Assembly: GCA_963756025.1 (NCBI GenBank)
Contig: CAVWMF010000007.1
Location: 992,001-1,056,000 of the forward strand
Length of the DNA stretch: 64,000 bases
From: Bog-473 sp963756025
GTDB taxonomy: Bacteria > Actinomycetota > Acidimicrobiia > Acidimicrobiales > RAAP-2
Reading direction: 5' to 3'
Shown: positions 7,453 to 16,521 of the stretch, in pieces
Layout of the letters: every line of letters starts with the position of its first letter
Numbering within the stretch: position 1 is the first letter of the stretch
Made by a program: the position numbers and the translations under genes
Notes under the pieces: generated by a model
Databases searched by the model: none
What the model was told of the DNA's origin: nothing
The model's input: only the letters and a program-made list of their open reading frames with translations

Positions 7453-10400
7453 CTACCCCGCCTCCTGCGCCCTGCGCAACCAGGCGCGTGCGGGGAGCCG
7501 GCCCTCGTCGGTTTCGAGCTCGAGCACCGTTCCCGCGCCCTCGCCGGGACCCTTCGTGATGGAGACGGCCAGCACCTCGCGCCCGATGTAGTCGAAGTAC
7601 GGCTCGATCGCATCGAGCCCCTCGAGATGCAGCACGATGCGATCCGAGACGTCCAACCCGCTGTTCTTGCGCAGGTCCTGGAGGAGACGGACGACTTCGC
7701 GGGCCAGACCGCGGTGGCGCAGCGACTCATCGAGGGTGAGATCGAGGGCGACGACCTCCCCCCCTTCCCGCGAGACGGCGAAGCCCTGTTGCCCCCGCAC
7801 GCGCAACTGCACGTCGTCGGGCCCGAGCTCGACCGGGCCGCCCGAGAGCATGACGGTGATCGATGTCCCGTCTTCGAGCGCCGCCGCCGCCGCAGCCCCG
7901 TCGAGGGCGGCCAGCGCCGGCTTGACCTCCTTCACCTGGTCCCGGAGGCGCCCTCCCAGGGTCTTGTAGTTCACGACGAGCTCGAACTCGAGCACCTCGC
8001 TCAGCTCGTCGGCCACGTCGACCTCATCGACGTTGAGCTCCTCGGCCACCATGTCGTAGAGGATGGTCGGGGCGCCCGACGGGAGGAACACCAGCGCACG
8101 GGAAAGAGGTTGGCGCACCTTGACCCCGGCTTCGCTGCGGGCGGCCCGGCCCAGCGACGTGAGCCTACGGGCCAGTTCCATCTGCGCTTCGAGGTCACGA
8201 TCGATCGCGGATTCGTCGGGCGCCGGCCAGTCGGCCAGATGGACCGACTGCGTCTCGTCGACCCCGCGCAGCGCACGCCACATGGCGTCGGCCACAAAGG
8301 GGCAGAACGGGGCGAGCCAGAGCGAGATTTGGGTGAGGACCTCGTGCAATGTGGCCTGCGCCGCCAGCGTGTCCCCGGCCGGGGCGTCGGGATCGGTGCG
8401 CCAGAAACGGCGGCGGCTACGGCGCACGTACCAGTTCGAGAGGTCATCGACCAGGCCGGCCAGAGCGGATGCGGCATCAAGGGGCTCGTAGGCATCGAGC
8501 CCGGTGGTGACCGTGACCCCCGTACCGGCCAGGCGCGAAAGGATCCAGCGGTCGAGGGCACCGCGATCCTCGGGCGACGGGATCGCCGGGTCAGCCGGGT
8601 CGAAACCGTTGAGCGAGGCGTAGGTGGTGAAGAAGCTGAAGGTGTTCCACAGCTTCAGCAACATGTCGCGCAACGCCGTGTCGATGGCGGACATGCTGGC
8701 GCGGGTCGGCGTCCACGGGGAGCCCTGGCTGAACATCCACCAGCGGAGTGCGTCGGCGCCCCTGGTGTCGAGGATCGTCCACGGATCGATGATGTTCCCC
8801 AGTGATTTGGACATTTTCCGGCCGTCGGCGTCGATGATGTGGCCCAGACAGACCACGTGCTTGTACGGGCTGTTCCCGAACACCAACGTGTTGACGGCCA
8901 GCAACGAGTAGAACCAACCCCGCGTCTGGTCGATGGCCTCGGAGATGAAGTCGGCCGGGAAGGTGAAGGCCTCGACGGATCCGGGAGCGTGGGGGTACCC
9001 GACCTGCGCCGCCGGCATCGACCCCGAATCGAACCAGGCGTCGATGACCGGCGCCACCCGCCGGGCGACGGCGTCCTCGTCACCCTCTCCGGCTTCGGCG
9101 CACGTCGGGCAGTCGAAGACCACGTCGTCGATGACCGGCCGGTGCGGGTCGATGCCCGTGACGTCGCGGCCGCAGAGCTCGGAGAGCTCGGAGAGCGAGC
9201 TGATGCAGTGCAGGTGCCCGCGACCGCACCGCCAGATAGGCAGGGGTGTGCCCCAGTAACGGTCACGGGACAGCGCCCAGTCGACGTTGTTGGACAGCCA
9301 TTCGCCGAACCGGCCGTCGCGGATGTGCGCCGGGTGCCAGTCGATGGTGGCGTTCTCGGCCAGCATCTGGTCCTTGCGGGTGGAGGTCGCGATGTACCAA
9401 CTCGGCTTGCCCCAGTAGATGAGCGGGGTCCGGCAGCGCCAGCAATGCGGGTACGAGTGCACGTAGGGATACCGGCGCACCAGGAGTCCGGCCTCCTCGA
9501 GGCGGTCGTTGATCACCGTGTTGCTCGCCCGCACGTCCTGCCCCGCCAACCAGCCGATCTCGTCGGTGAAACGCCCGTCGGGGCCGACCGGGTTGAGGGA
9601 GGGCAGCCCGTTCTCGCGGCCGATCTGACGGTCGATCTCGCCGAAAGCCGGGGCGAGGTGGACGAGCCCGGTGCCCTCTTCGGTGGTCACATAGTCCGCG
9701 GGCACCACGCGCCACCCGTTCGCACCATTCGGCACCGGCAGATCGTCGAAGGGGCGCGTGTAGCGCAGGCCGACCAGATCCGCCCCGCTGAGTCGCCGGG
9801 TGATGCGGGCCGACGCCCCCTCTCCCAGGACGTCGTCGACCAGGTCTGCGGCCATGATCAGGCCGTCGACGACGCCATAGGTCAGGCCCGGGTTGACGGC
9901 CACGCCCGTGTTCGAAAGCAGCGTCCAGGGGGTCGTGGTCCACACGGCCAGCGCGGTGGCGTCACCGAGTAGTGCCGGGTCGGGATCGACGATCGGGAAC
10001 CGCACGTACGCCGACTCGTCCTCTTCGTCCGTATAGACGCCGGGCTGGCCCAGCTCGTGGCTCGAAAGAGCGGTGCCGCAGCGGGGGCAATAGGGGACGA
10101 CCTTGAGGTCCTCGTAGAGCAGCCCCTGATCGAACAGCTGGCGCAGGTGCCACCAGACGGACTCGATGTAGGAGGGGCTCAACGTCCAGTAGGCCGCATC
10201 CGTATCGAGCCAGTAGCCGATTCTCGTCGTCAGCCGGGTGAACTCGTCGACGTAGGAATAGACGGACTCACGGCACAGGCGGACGAACTCGGCGATGCCG
10301 ACCTGATCCTCGATCTGCTTCTTACCGGTGATGCCGAGCTTCTTCTCCACCTCGACCTCGACCGGGAGGCCATGGGTGTCCCACCCTCCACGGCGGGCCA

Positions 10401-10635
10401 CATATGAGCCGCGCATGGCATGGAACCGGCAGAAGAGGTCCTTGTAGACGCGGGCCCAGACGTGATGGAGACCGGGCATGCCGTTGGCGGTCGGAGGTCC
10501 CTCGTAGAAGACCCATTTCGGCGCGCCCTCGCGCTGCTCGACGGAGCGCTCGAAGACGCGGTGGGCCGCCCAGCGGGCCAGCTCGGCCTGCTCGAGGGCG
10601 ACGAAATCAGTATCGGGGGGGACAGGTGTGAACAC
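7453..10635 (-). CDS. ileS: isoleucyl-tRNA synthetase, eukaryote-like (IleS2) type
   Basis: The enzyme charges tRNA-Ile with isoleucine and edits valine. The protein is about 1060 residues. It has a HIGH-equivalent GLHHVWAR near residue 60, the editing domain, an IDQTRGWFYSLL segment and KMSKSLGN near residue 607. The PGLHHVWAR form, the C-terminal layout and the overall size match the archaeal/eukaryote-like IleS2 class, which tends to be less mupirocin-sensitive (family knowledge). GTG 10635 fits where homology begins, but TTG 10674 in the same frame cannot be excluded. No clear Shine-Dalgarno is seen for either. Confidence 0.95.
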   Translation of the reverse strand: MFTPVPPDTDFVALEQAELARWAAHRVFERSVEQREGAPKWVFYEGPPTANGMPGLHHVWARVYKDLFCRFHAMRGSYVARRGGWDTHGLPVEVEVEKKLGITGKKQIEDQVGIAEFVRLCRESVYSYVDEFTRLTTRIGYWLDTDAAYWTLSPSYIESVWWHLRQLFDQGLLYEDLKVVPYCPRCGTALSSHELGQPGVYTDEEDESAYVRFPIVDPDPALLGDATALAVWTTTPWTLLSNTGVAVNPGLTYGVVDGLIMAADLVDDVLGEGASARITRRLSGADLVGLRYTRPFDDLPVPNGANGWRVVPADYVTTEEGTGLVHLAPAFGEIDRQIGRENGLPSLNPVGPDGRFTDEIGWLAGQDVRASNTVINDRLEEAGLLVRRYPYVHSYPHCWRCRTPLIYWGKPSWYIATSTRKDQMLAENATIDWHPAHIRDGRFGEWLSNNVDWALSRDRYWGTPLPIWRCGRGHLHCISSLSELSELCGRDVTGIDPHRPVIDDVVFDCPTCAEAGEGDEDAVARRVAPVIDAWFDSGSMPAAQVGYPHAPGSVEAFTFPADFISEAIDQTRGWFYSLLAVNTLVFGNSPYKHVVCLGHIIDADGRKMSKSLGNIIDPWTILDTRGADALRWWMFSQGSPWTPTRASMSAIDTALRDMLLKLWNTFSFFTTYASLNGFDPADPAIPSPEDRGALDRWILSRLAGTGVTVTTGLDAYEPLDAASALAGLVDDLSNWYVRRSRRRFWRTDPDAPAGDTLAAQATLHEVLTQISLWLAPFCPFVADAMWRALRGVDETQSVHLADWPAPDESAIDRDLEAQMELARRLTSLGRAARSEAGVKVRQPLSRALVFLPSGAPTILYDMVAEELNVDEVDVADELSEVLEFELVVNYKTLGGRLRDQVKEVKPALAALDGAAAAAALEDGTSITVMLSGGPVELGPDDVQLRVRGQQGFAVSREGGEVVALDLTLDESLRHRGLAREVVRLLQDLRKNSGLDVSDRIVLHLEGLDAIEPYFDYIGREVLAVSITKGPGEGAGTVLELETDEGRLPARAWLRRAQEAG

Positions 10636-10775
10636 GCACGCTCGATGGTTGTCCGCCCGGGCACAAGCGCCCAAGGCGTGGCGGCCAGACTAATGGCGTT
10701 GGCAGCGGGGTCCCTCCCAGGAAACGTCTACGAGCACAGAGGAAACAACGTCCACCAGCCAAGAGGTTGATTGTA

Positions 10776-10809
10776 ATTTCTGATTGCTAGACATCTAGCT
10801 ATTAGAAAT
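10776..10809. promoter_or_regulatory. 34-bp AT-rich imperfect palindrome upstream of ileS
   Basis: ATTTCT at 10776-10781 and AGAAAT at 10804-10809 enclose GCTAGA and TCTAGC (10786-10799), giving 28 of 34 matching positions when the strand is compared with its own complement. It sits in an otherwise GC-rich region, between the stop of the HAD gene and the start of ileS on the same strand. No T-run follows, so a DNA operator is more likely than a terminator. The protein that binds it is unknown. Confidence 0.5.
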
Positions 10810-10872
10810 ACCACTCACCCGGTCGTCCCCAGTCCCTACGAATCCCTACGACCGTCCCTCAATTGTCCACCA

Positions 10873-11566
10873 CTACCCGGCGGCCGCCGACAAGGCGTCG
10901 AAGCGCTCCTCGGACATGTCGAGCAGCGAACCGAGCACGAGATCGGCCAGCGCGAAGGCCGGATGCTGCCCTTCTCCGTGCTCAGGAACAGCGATACAGC
11001 ACATGGAGGCTGCCTTGGCGGCCAACACACCGGCGGGAGCGTCCTCCCAGACGAGGCAGCGGCGCGGCGGGGCGCCCAGCTTGGCCGCCGCCGTCAGGAA
11101 CACCGCGGGGTGCGGCTTCCCCCACTGCTCGTCCTCGGCCGAGTGCACGAGCACGAAAATGCTCCCGCAGGCCGAAGTGGGCCAACGCCGTGTCGATGAG
11201 GCGGTACTCCGACGACGAGGCCACGGCGAGCGGCAGGTTGCGCTCGGCGCACAGCGCGATGGCGTGCTCGGCGCCGGGTTTGAGCTCGCCCTTCGACAGG
11301 ACAAGGGAGATAACGCGATCCACGATGGCCACAGCCACCTCGGCCGGAGTCGGTGCGGCCCACGGGTAGCGGGCATGCCAGTACTCGGTCACCTCGCCGA
11401 CGAACATGCCCTTGGTACCACGGCATCCCTCGCCCGAAAGGGGCACGCCGAGGCCTCCGAGGATCTCGATTTCGGCCTCGTGCCACAGGATCTCCGAGTC
11501 GAGGAGCAGCCCGTCCATGTCGAAGATGGACGCCGCAAAACCCTCGCCCGGCGAGGGAGCCGTCAA
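10873..11566 (-). pseudogene. HAD-superfamily phosphatase (beta-phosphoglucomutase-like), frameshifted
   Basis: The first frame (from TTG 11566) gives the HAD start SIFDMDGLLLDSEILW and a good cap domain to AHFGLREHF. The match then continues in the -1 frame as VLVHSAEDEQWGKPHPAVFLTAAAKLGAPPRRCLVWEDAPAGVLAAKAA. That part holds the motif III lysine and the motif IV acidic residues. The break falls in a run of four A on the plus strand (11156-11159), and removing one base would restore one frame of about 230 residues. It could be a sequencing error, a true lesion or programmed slippage. The start overlaps the glutathione peroxidase stop (TTGA), so the pair is coupled. Confidence 0.8.
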
Positions 11567-12051
11567 GCGGCCAGCGCAGCCTCGATGGCGTCAATGATGG
11601 CGGGATCCTCTGGCTCGACCTGGGGCCGGAATCGGCCGATGACGTCGCCGGTTCCCGAGACGAGGAACTTCTCGAAATTCCAAGTGATATCGCCTGCATT
11701 CCCGTCGGCGTCGGGCGCAGCCGTCAGCTCCTCGTAGATGGGATGGCGCTCGTCGCCGTTCACGTCGATCTTCTCGAACAGCGGGAAGCTCACCCCGTAG
11801 GTGGTGGAGCAGAACTGCTGTATCTCCTCGGCTGTGCCCGGCTCCTGCCCCATGAACTGGTTGCTCGGGAAACCGAGCACGGTGAAGCCACGGTCGCCGT
11901 ACGTCTGCTGGAGGCGCTCGAGACCCTCGTACTGGGGGGTCAGCCCGCATTTGGAGGCCACATTGACTACGAGGAGTGTCTTGCCGGCGTAAGCGCCAAG
12001 TGACGAGTCGTCTCCTTGGAGCGTGTGGACAGGGATATCGAAGAGGGCCAT
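11563..12051 (-). CDS. glutathione peroxidase family protein (Cys type)
   Basis: The family reduces hydroperoxides. In bacteria these Cys forms usually depend on thioredoxin. The 162-residue protein has the peroxidatic cysteine in VNVASKCGLTPQY (about residue 36), the FPSNQFMGQEPG segment with the conserved glutamine, and the ITWNFEKFLV segment with the active-site Trp and Asn. The start is ATG 12051, at the MALFDIPV typical of the family. A longer frame upstream is not conserved. It overlaps the following HAD gene by four bases and is divergent from a quinone oxidoreductase across 43 bases. Confidence 0.93.
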   Translation of the reverse strand: MALFDIPVHTLQGDDSSLGAYAGKTLLVVNVASKCGLTPQYEGLERLQQTYGDRGFTVLGFPSNQFMGQEPGTAEEIQQFCSTTYGVSFPLFEKIDVNGDERHPIYEELTAAPDADGNAGDITWNFEKFLVSGTGDVIGRFRPQVEPEDPAIIDAIEAALAA

Positions 12052-12094
12052 GCCTGCGAGGATACCGGGGCCCGGCGTGTCTAGGGTGAGCGAC

Positions 12095-13036
12095 ATGCAC
12101 GCCGTGGTCATCCGGGACAGCCAGTTGCACTGGGAGGAACGGGAGACCCCGATCCCGGGCGACACCGAGCTGCTGGTCGCCATCCGCGCCGCCGGGCTCA
12201 ACGGCGCCGACATGATGCAGCGCCTCGGTCATTATCCGGCCCCACCCGGGGCGCCCGCCGATATCCCCGGCATGGAGCTGGCCGGCGAGGTGGCCGCCGT
12301 GGGTTCGCGGGTGCGCCGATTCGCACCGGGTGACCGTGTCATGGGGCTCGTCGGGGGGGGCGCACAGGCCACCATGGCCGTGATCGAGGAGTCCCATGCT
12401 CTGGTCGTCCCCGACACCCTGCCCTGGGCCGAGGCCGGGGGCTTCCCCGAAGTGTTCTCAACAGCCTTCGACGCACTCTTCACCCACGCGCATCTCTCCA
12501 TGGGCGAGCGGGTGCTGGTCTCGGGCGCGGCCGGAGGCGTCGGAACGGCCGGGGTCCAGCTGGCCGCGGCCGCCGGGGCATCGGTCGTGGCGACCGTGCG
12601 CGATGCCTCGCGCCGCGACGAAGTCGCGCACCTGGGCGCCACCGTGGTCGTCGATCCAGCCGACGTGGCCGCGCACGGCCCCTATGACGTCGTCCTCGAG
12701 CTGGTGGGAGCAGCCAGCCTGCCCACCGTCCTGCCGCACCTCGCCACCGGCGCCCGCGTGATCGTGATCGGGGTGGGCTCGGGGGCCAAGGTGGAGATCA
12801 ACCTGCTGCAACTGATGGGCGCCCGGGCGAGTATCGGCGGGGCCACGTTGCGTGGGCGCAGCCTCCGTGAGAAGGCCAACGTGGCGGCGGGGGTCGCCGC
12901 CCACGTGCTCCCGCTCCTGGTTGCCGGGCGGATCCAGGTCCCCGTCTGTGCCACATTTCCGTTGTCCGAGGCCGGCGCCGCCTATGACCGGTTCACCGCC
13001 GGCGGGAAGCTGGGCAAGGTCGTCCTGGTCTCGTGA
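12095..13036 (+). CDS. zeta-crystallin-like quinone oxidoreductase (MDR family)
   Basis: This 313-residue medium-chain reductase lacks the catalytic zinc ligands. The GroES-like N-terminal half includes AAGLNGADMMQRLGHYPAPPGAP and PGMELAGEVAAVG. The Rossmann half has VSGAAGGVGTAGVQLAAAAGA for NADPH binding. These features match the quinone oxidoreductase/PIG3-like branch (NADPH-dependent reduction of quinones or enones). The start is ATG 12095 in front of MHAVVIRD. It sits next to a peroxidase and may belong to oxidative stress defence, but no shared regulatory site was found. Confidence 0.9.
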   Translation: MHAVVIRDSQLHWEERETPIPGDTELLVAIRAAGLNGADMMQRLGHYPAPPGAPADIPGMELAGEVAAVGSRVRRFAPGDRVMGLVGGGAQATMAVIEESHALVVPDTLPWAEAGGFPEVFSTAFDALFTHAHLSMGERVLVSGAAGGVGTAGVQLAAAAGASVVATVRDASRRDEVAHLGATVVVDPADVAAHGPYDVVLELVGAASLPTVLPHLATGARVIVIGVGSGAKVEINLLQLMGARASIGGATLRGRSLREKANVAAGVAAHVLPLLVAGRIQVPVCATFPLSEAGAAYDRFTAGGKLGKVVLVS

Positions 13037-13054
13037 GTGGCCCCGCGGTGGCCG

Positions 13055-14200
13055 TCAGCGGGTCAAGATGACCACACCGGCGTTGGCGCCGCGGCCCACC
13101 GTGTGGGAGAGCGCCACCCGCGCCCCCTCGACCTGACGGGTACCGCACTCGCCCCGGAGTTGGCGTACCAACTCGACCACCTGGCCCAGGGCCGAGGCGC
13201 CCAGTGGCTCACCCTTGGACAGAAGTCCCCCGCTGGGGTTGACCGGCAGCCGTCCTCCGAGCGCGGTGGCCCCCGAGACCAGGAGTTCGGCCGAGCCGCC
13301 CGGCGCGCACAGCCCGATCTCCTCGTAGGAGATCAGCTCGCGGGCTGCGTCGGTGTCCTGGCACTCCACCACGTCGAGATCGTCCGGACCGAGACCGGCT
13401 TCCTCGAATGCCGCGCGGGCGGCCAACGTCGTCGGGGCCCGAACCGTGTCGTCCGTCAGGCCCGACAAAGGAGTGGATTCGCTCAACACCGAGCCGGGCA
13501 GGTGGGAGCGCAGGACGGCGCCGGCGAGCGTGATCGGAGGCACCGACGGCGCGCTGACCAGGTCGGCGCGGGTCAGCACGACGGCCGCTGCGCCTTCGTT
13601 GGGCGAGCAGAGCATGAACAGGTGGAGAGGCTCGGAGATGACCCGCGACGCGAGGACCTCTTCGGCGGAGATCTCCTTCTGGTACATCGCATCCGGATTG
13701 GCCGCGCCGTGGCGGCGGTTTTTCACCACGACCTGCGCCAGGTGGTCCTTGGTCACCCCTGACGTCCTCATCACCCGCTGGGCCCGGAGGGCGAAGAACG
13801 ACGGGGTCGCGGCCAACCCGGCCTCTTCCTGCCAGGGCTCGAAGAACGACGAGCGGATGATGCCCCTGGGCATCTTCTCGGTCCCGAAGACGAGCACGGT
13901 GTCGTACTGGCCGGCCTTGATCGCTCCGGCAGCCAGCATCAGTGCGGCACCGCCGCTGGCGCACCCGGCCTCCACGTCGACGATGGGCATACCCGTCATC
14001 CCGAGTCGGCTCAGCACCTTGTGACCGGTGGCCACACCGCCGTACGCCGTCCCGCAGAAGGCGGCCTGGAACCCTCCCTTGCCGACGCCCGCCTCGTGCA
14101 GGGCCGCCCGCACGGCCCGGACCCCCATGTCGGTGGTGGAGACACCCTCGAAGCGTCCGAAGGGATGCATCCCCACCCCGGCGATCACGACGCCCGTCAT
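13055..14200 (-). CDS. thiolase / lipid-transfer-like acyltransferase
   Basis: The 381-residue protein is of the thiolase type that pairs with DUF35 partners in actinobacterial lipid and steroid metabolism. VDVEAGCASGGAAL carries the nucleophilic cysteine (about residue 82). The NPSGGLLSKGEPLGAS segment replaces the usual NxxGG motif, and SHTVGRGANAGVVIL closes the domain. ATG 14200 overlaps the stop of the DUF35 gene (ATGA), so both proteins are probably made together and form a complex. The acyl substrate is unknown. An SCP2-type thiolase for sterol side chains is one possibility. Confidence 0.88.
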   Translation of the reverse strand: MTGVVIAGVGMHPFGRFEGVSTTDMGVRAVRAALHEAGVGKGGFQAAFCGTAYGGVATGHKVLSRLGMTGMPIVDVEAGCASGGAALMLAAGAIKAGQYDTVLVFGTEKMPRGIIRSSFFEPWQEEAGLAATPSFFALRAQRVMRTSGVTKDHLAQVVVKNRRHGAANPDAMYQKEISAEEVLASRVISEPLHLFMLCSPNEGAAAVVLTRADLVSAPSVPPITLAGAVLRSHLPGSVLSESTPLSGLTDDTVRAPTTLAARAAFEEAGLGPDDLDVVECQDTDAARELISYEEIGLCAPGGSAELLVSGATALGGRLPVNPSGGLLSKGEPLGASALGQVVELVRQLRGECGTRQVEGARVALSHTVGRGANAGVVILTR

Positions 14201-14604
14201 GATGCGTCCTGCGGGGCGAAGGCGAAGGTCACCACATCGTGGCCGTCGGCGTCGGTGTGCAGCGTGACGATACGGAGTTGCATCTCCTGTCCGAAGACCA
14301 GCGTCGCCGGATCGCCCTCGGTCAAGCGCGTGATGACCCGGATCCCCTCGGGCAGTTCCACGACGCCGACACCGTAAGGGATCTCCCCCTGATAACCCGG
14401 TGGTGCCGAGGTGACCGCCGTCCAGGCCCACAGCGTTCCCGCACCCGAGAGCTCCGTCGGGACGGGGTCCTCGGTCGAGCAGTAGGGGCAGGTGTCGTGG
14501 CGGGGGAAGTGGTGGGCCCCGCAGACCGTGCAGCGGCTCCCGAGGAGGGCCGGGGACTCCCCATCGGTGAACAGGCCGGATCGCACCATGACTCGTTCGG
14601 ACAT
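14197..14604 (-). CDS. Zn-ribbon / OB-fold DUF35 protein, thiolase partner
   Basis: The 135-residue protein (from ATG 14604, MSERVMVRSG) has a rubredoxin-like zinc ribbon, CTVCGAHHFPRHDTCPYC, followed by an OB-fold with GAGTLWAWTAVTSAPPGYQGEIPYGVGVVELPEGIRV. DUF35 proteins bind acyl-CoA and assist thiolases or hydratases. It lies directly upstream of the thiolase and overlaps it by four bases. The open frame extends further upstream, but those residues are not conserved. Confidence 0.9.
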   Translation of the reverse strand: MSERVMVRSGLFTDGESPALLGSRCTVCGAHHFPRHDTCPYCSTEDPVPTELSGAGTLWAWTAVTSAPPGYQGEIPYGVGVVELPEGIRVITRLTEGDPATLVFGQEMQLRIVTLHTDADGHDVVTFAFAPQDAS

Positions 14605-14693
14605 CAGCAATCCACCATCCTCCGCTCGGCGACCTGCCGCATTGCATCGTAGGGTCATCGAAGACCCCACGGAACCTCCCGCGGACGCCTACC

Positions 14694-15848
14694 ATGCGCC
14701 TCGTGCCTGTTCACCCTGCCACCGGGGGACCCCACGTGGCCGCCGGCACCCCGCTGGCCCTCGATCTGTCGCTGGAGGATCTGGAACGGGATGCCCGCCA
14801 CATCATCGGTGAGATGGCCTACGCCTACTACGCCGGCGGGGCCGACGACGAGCGGCTGCTCGAACAGAACGTGACCGCCTGGTCGCACTGGCAACTCCAC
14901 CCCAGGGTGTTGGCGGGTATTTCGGAGGTGGACCTGTCGACCACGGTGCTGGGAACGGCCGTGCGCTCGCCCGTCGCCATTGCGCCGACGGCGATCCAGG
15001 GACTGGCGCACGTCGACGGCGAAGTGGCGACGGCAAGAGGCGCTGCCGCGCAAGGAGCCTTGATGGTGCTGTCCTCGTTGGCCACGTGCTCCCTTGAAGA
15101 GGTAGATGCCGGAGCCCCCGCAGGTACTCGCTGGATGCAGATCTACATCCTGCGCGAGCGGGCCCGGACGGTCGAGCTCGCCCAACGGGCCGAAGCCCAC
15201 GGGTACGGCGCACTCGTCCTCACTGTCGACGCCCCGGTTCCGGGACTCCGCCTGCGCGAGCTGCGGGGCGATGTCCACCTGCCGCACGACCTGGCCCTGC
15301 CGAACCTCGTCGGCAGAAGCACCGAGAGCGCCCGCGAGGGTGGGTTCATGGCCGTGTCCCGCGAGTTCGAGCCGGCCCTGACGCCGGACGACATCGGATG
15401 GCTGGCCGGGCTCACCGCACTCCCGGTGGTGGTCAAGGGGGTACAGCGCGCCGATGATGCCGTTCGGTGTCTCGACGCAGGCGCGGCCGCCGTGGTGGTC
15501 TCGAATCACGGTGCCCGCCAGCTGGCCGACGCGCCGCCGACCGCGGACATCCTGCGCGAGGTGATCGATGCCGTGGCCGGTCGGGCGGAGGTGTACGTCG
15601 ACGGCGGGCTGCGGCGGGCACCCGACGTCGTCAAGGCACTCGCCCTGGGCGCCCGGGCCGTGTTGATCGGGCGCCCCTCGCTGTGGGCCCTGGCCACGGG
15701 GGGCGCCGACGGTGTGGCATCGCTGCTGCAGTGGTACGAATCCGAGCTACGCCGGGCCATGGCGCTCTGTGGGGCGGCGGCGGTGAGCCAGCTCGAACGG
15801 TCCCTCGTCCGGCGCGCGCCGGGCTGGTCACTGGATCACGACCGGTGA
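14694..15848 (+). CDS. FMN-dependent alpha-hydroxyacid oxidase/dehydrogenase
   Basis: The family oxidises L-2-hydroxyacids (glycolate, lactate, mandelate) on FMN. The 384-residue protein shows YYAGGADDERLLEQN at the N terminus, IAPTAIQGLAH, MQIYILRERA, the VKGV lysine strand, and SNHGARQL with the catalytic histidine, where most relatives have SNHGGRQLD. YVDGGLRR and IGRPSLWAL form the FMN phosphate site. The changed DGGR-type residues near the histidine may mean a different substrate. No operon partner is evident. It is divergent from the DUF35-thiolase pair. Confidence 0.9.
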   Translation: MRLVPVHPATGGPHVAAGTPLALDLSLEDLERDARHIIGEMAYAYYAGGADDERLLEQNVTAWSHWQLHPRVLAGISEVDLSTTVLGTAVRSPVAIAPTAIQGLAHVDGEVATARGAAAQGALMVLSSLATCSLEEVDAGAPAGTRWMQIYILRERARTVELAQRAEAHGYGALVLTVDAPVPGLRLRELRGDVHLPHDLALPNLVGRSTESAREGGFMAVSREFEPALTPDDIGWLAGLTALPVVVKGVQRADDAVRCLDAGAAAVVVSNHGARQLADAPPTADILREVIDAVAGRAEVYVDGGLRRAPDVVKALALGARAVLIGRPSLWALATGGADGVASLLQWYESELRRAMALCGAAAVSQLERSLVRRAPGWSLDHDR

Positions 15849-15879
15849 GGACCGCGACGCGGCGAGACTGCGTGGCATC

Positions 15880-16515
15880 GTGAGCATCGAGACCGAACCG
15901 CGCGAGCCGGCGAGCCCCGCCGCGAAAGCCGAGAAGATGCCCGACCCGAAGCCTCCGATCAGCCGGGTGCTGTTGCAGGCTTCAGTCGTCGTCGCGCTGG
16001 CTGTCATCATCGCCATCGTCCTGCGCACCTTCGTCGTCGGGACCTACCTGATCCCCTCGGGATCGATGGAACCGACCCTCATGATCAACGACCGGATCAT
16101 GGTCGACAAGCTCAGCTACCACATGCACGGCGTCCACCAGGGCGACATCGTCGTGTTCTCCACGCCACCCGCCGAGAATTGCGGGGGGCCACCGGTGAGC
16201 GACCTCGTCAAGCGTGTCATCGGATTACCCGGCGACACGATCTCGCTCGCCTATGGACTGGTCTACGTCAACGGAAAGCTGCTGAGCGAACCATGGTTCG
16301 CCGCCGGTGCGGAACCGCCGACCACAGCCGGTCCGTCGGAGAAGCCGTATGCGTTGCAGCATCCCTACAAGGTTCCGCCCGACCACGTCTATGTCATGGG
16401 CGACAATCGCACGGTCTCCTGCGACAGCAGGTACTGGGGACCCATTCTCGAATCGTCCATCGTGGGCAAGGTCGACGTCCGGTTCTGGCCGGTCTCGCGG
16501 ATCCATATCTTCTAG
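15880..16515 (+). CDS. lepB: signal peptidase I
   Basis: Removes signal peptides from exported proteins at the outer face of the membrane. The 211-residue protein has one membrane span (about residues 30-52), the catalytic Ser62 in IPSGSMEPTL, the general base Lys111 in DLVKRVIGLPGD, and the GDNRTVSCDSRYWGPI box. The start is GTG 15880, 31 bases after the oxidase gene. A proline-rich cytoplasmic N terminus of about 28 residues precedes the span, as is common in actinobacteria. Confidence 0.95.
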   Translation: MSIETEPREPASPAAKAEKMPDPKPPISRVLLQASVVVALAVIIAIVLRTFVVGTYLIPSGSMEPTLMINDRIMVDKLSYHMHGVHQGDIVVFSTPPAENCGGPPVSDLVKRVIGLPGDTISLAYGLVYVNGKLLSEPWFAAGAEPPTTAGPSEKPYALQHPYKVPPDHVYVMGDNRTVSCDSRYWGPILESSIVGKVDVRFWPVSRIHIF

Positions 16516-16521
16516 GCCGAC

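Noticed and set aside
10636..10872. T-box riboswitch upstream of ileS
   Set aside because: Actinobacterial ileS genes often have one, but I could not find a convincing TGGNACC core or specifier loop. A covariance model search would decide.
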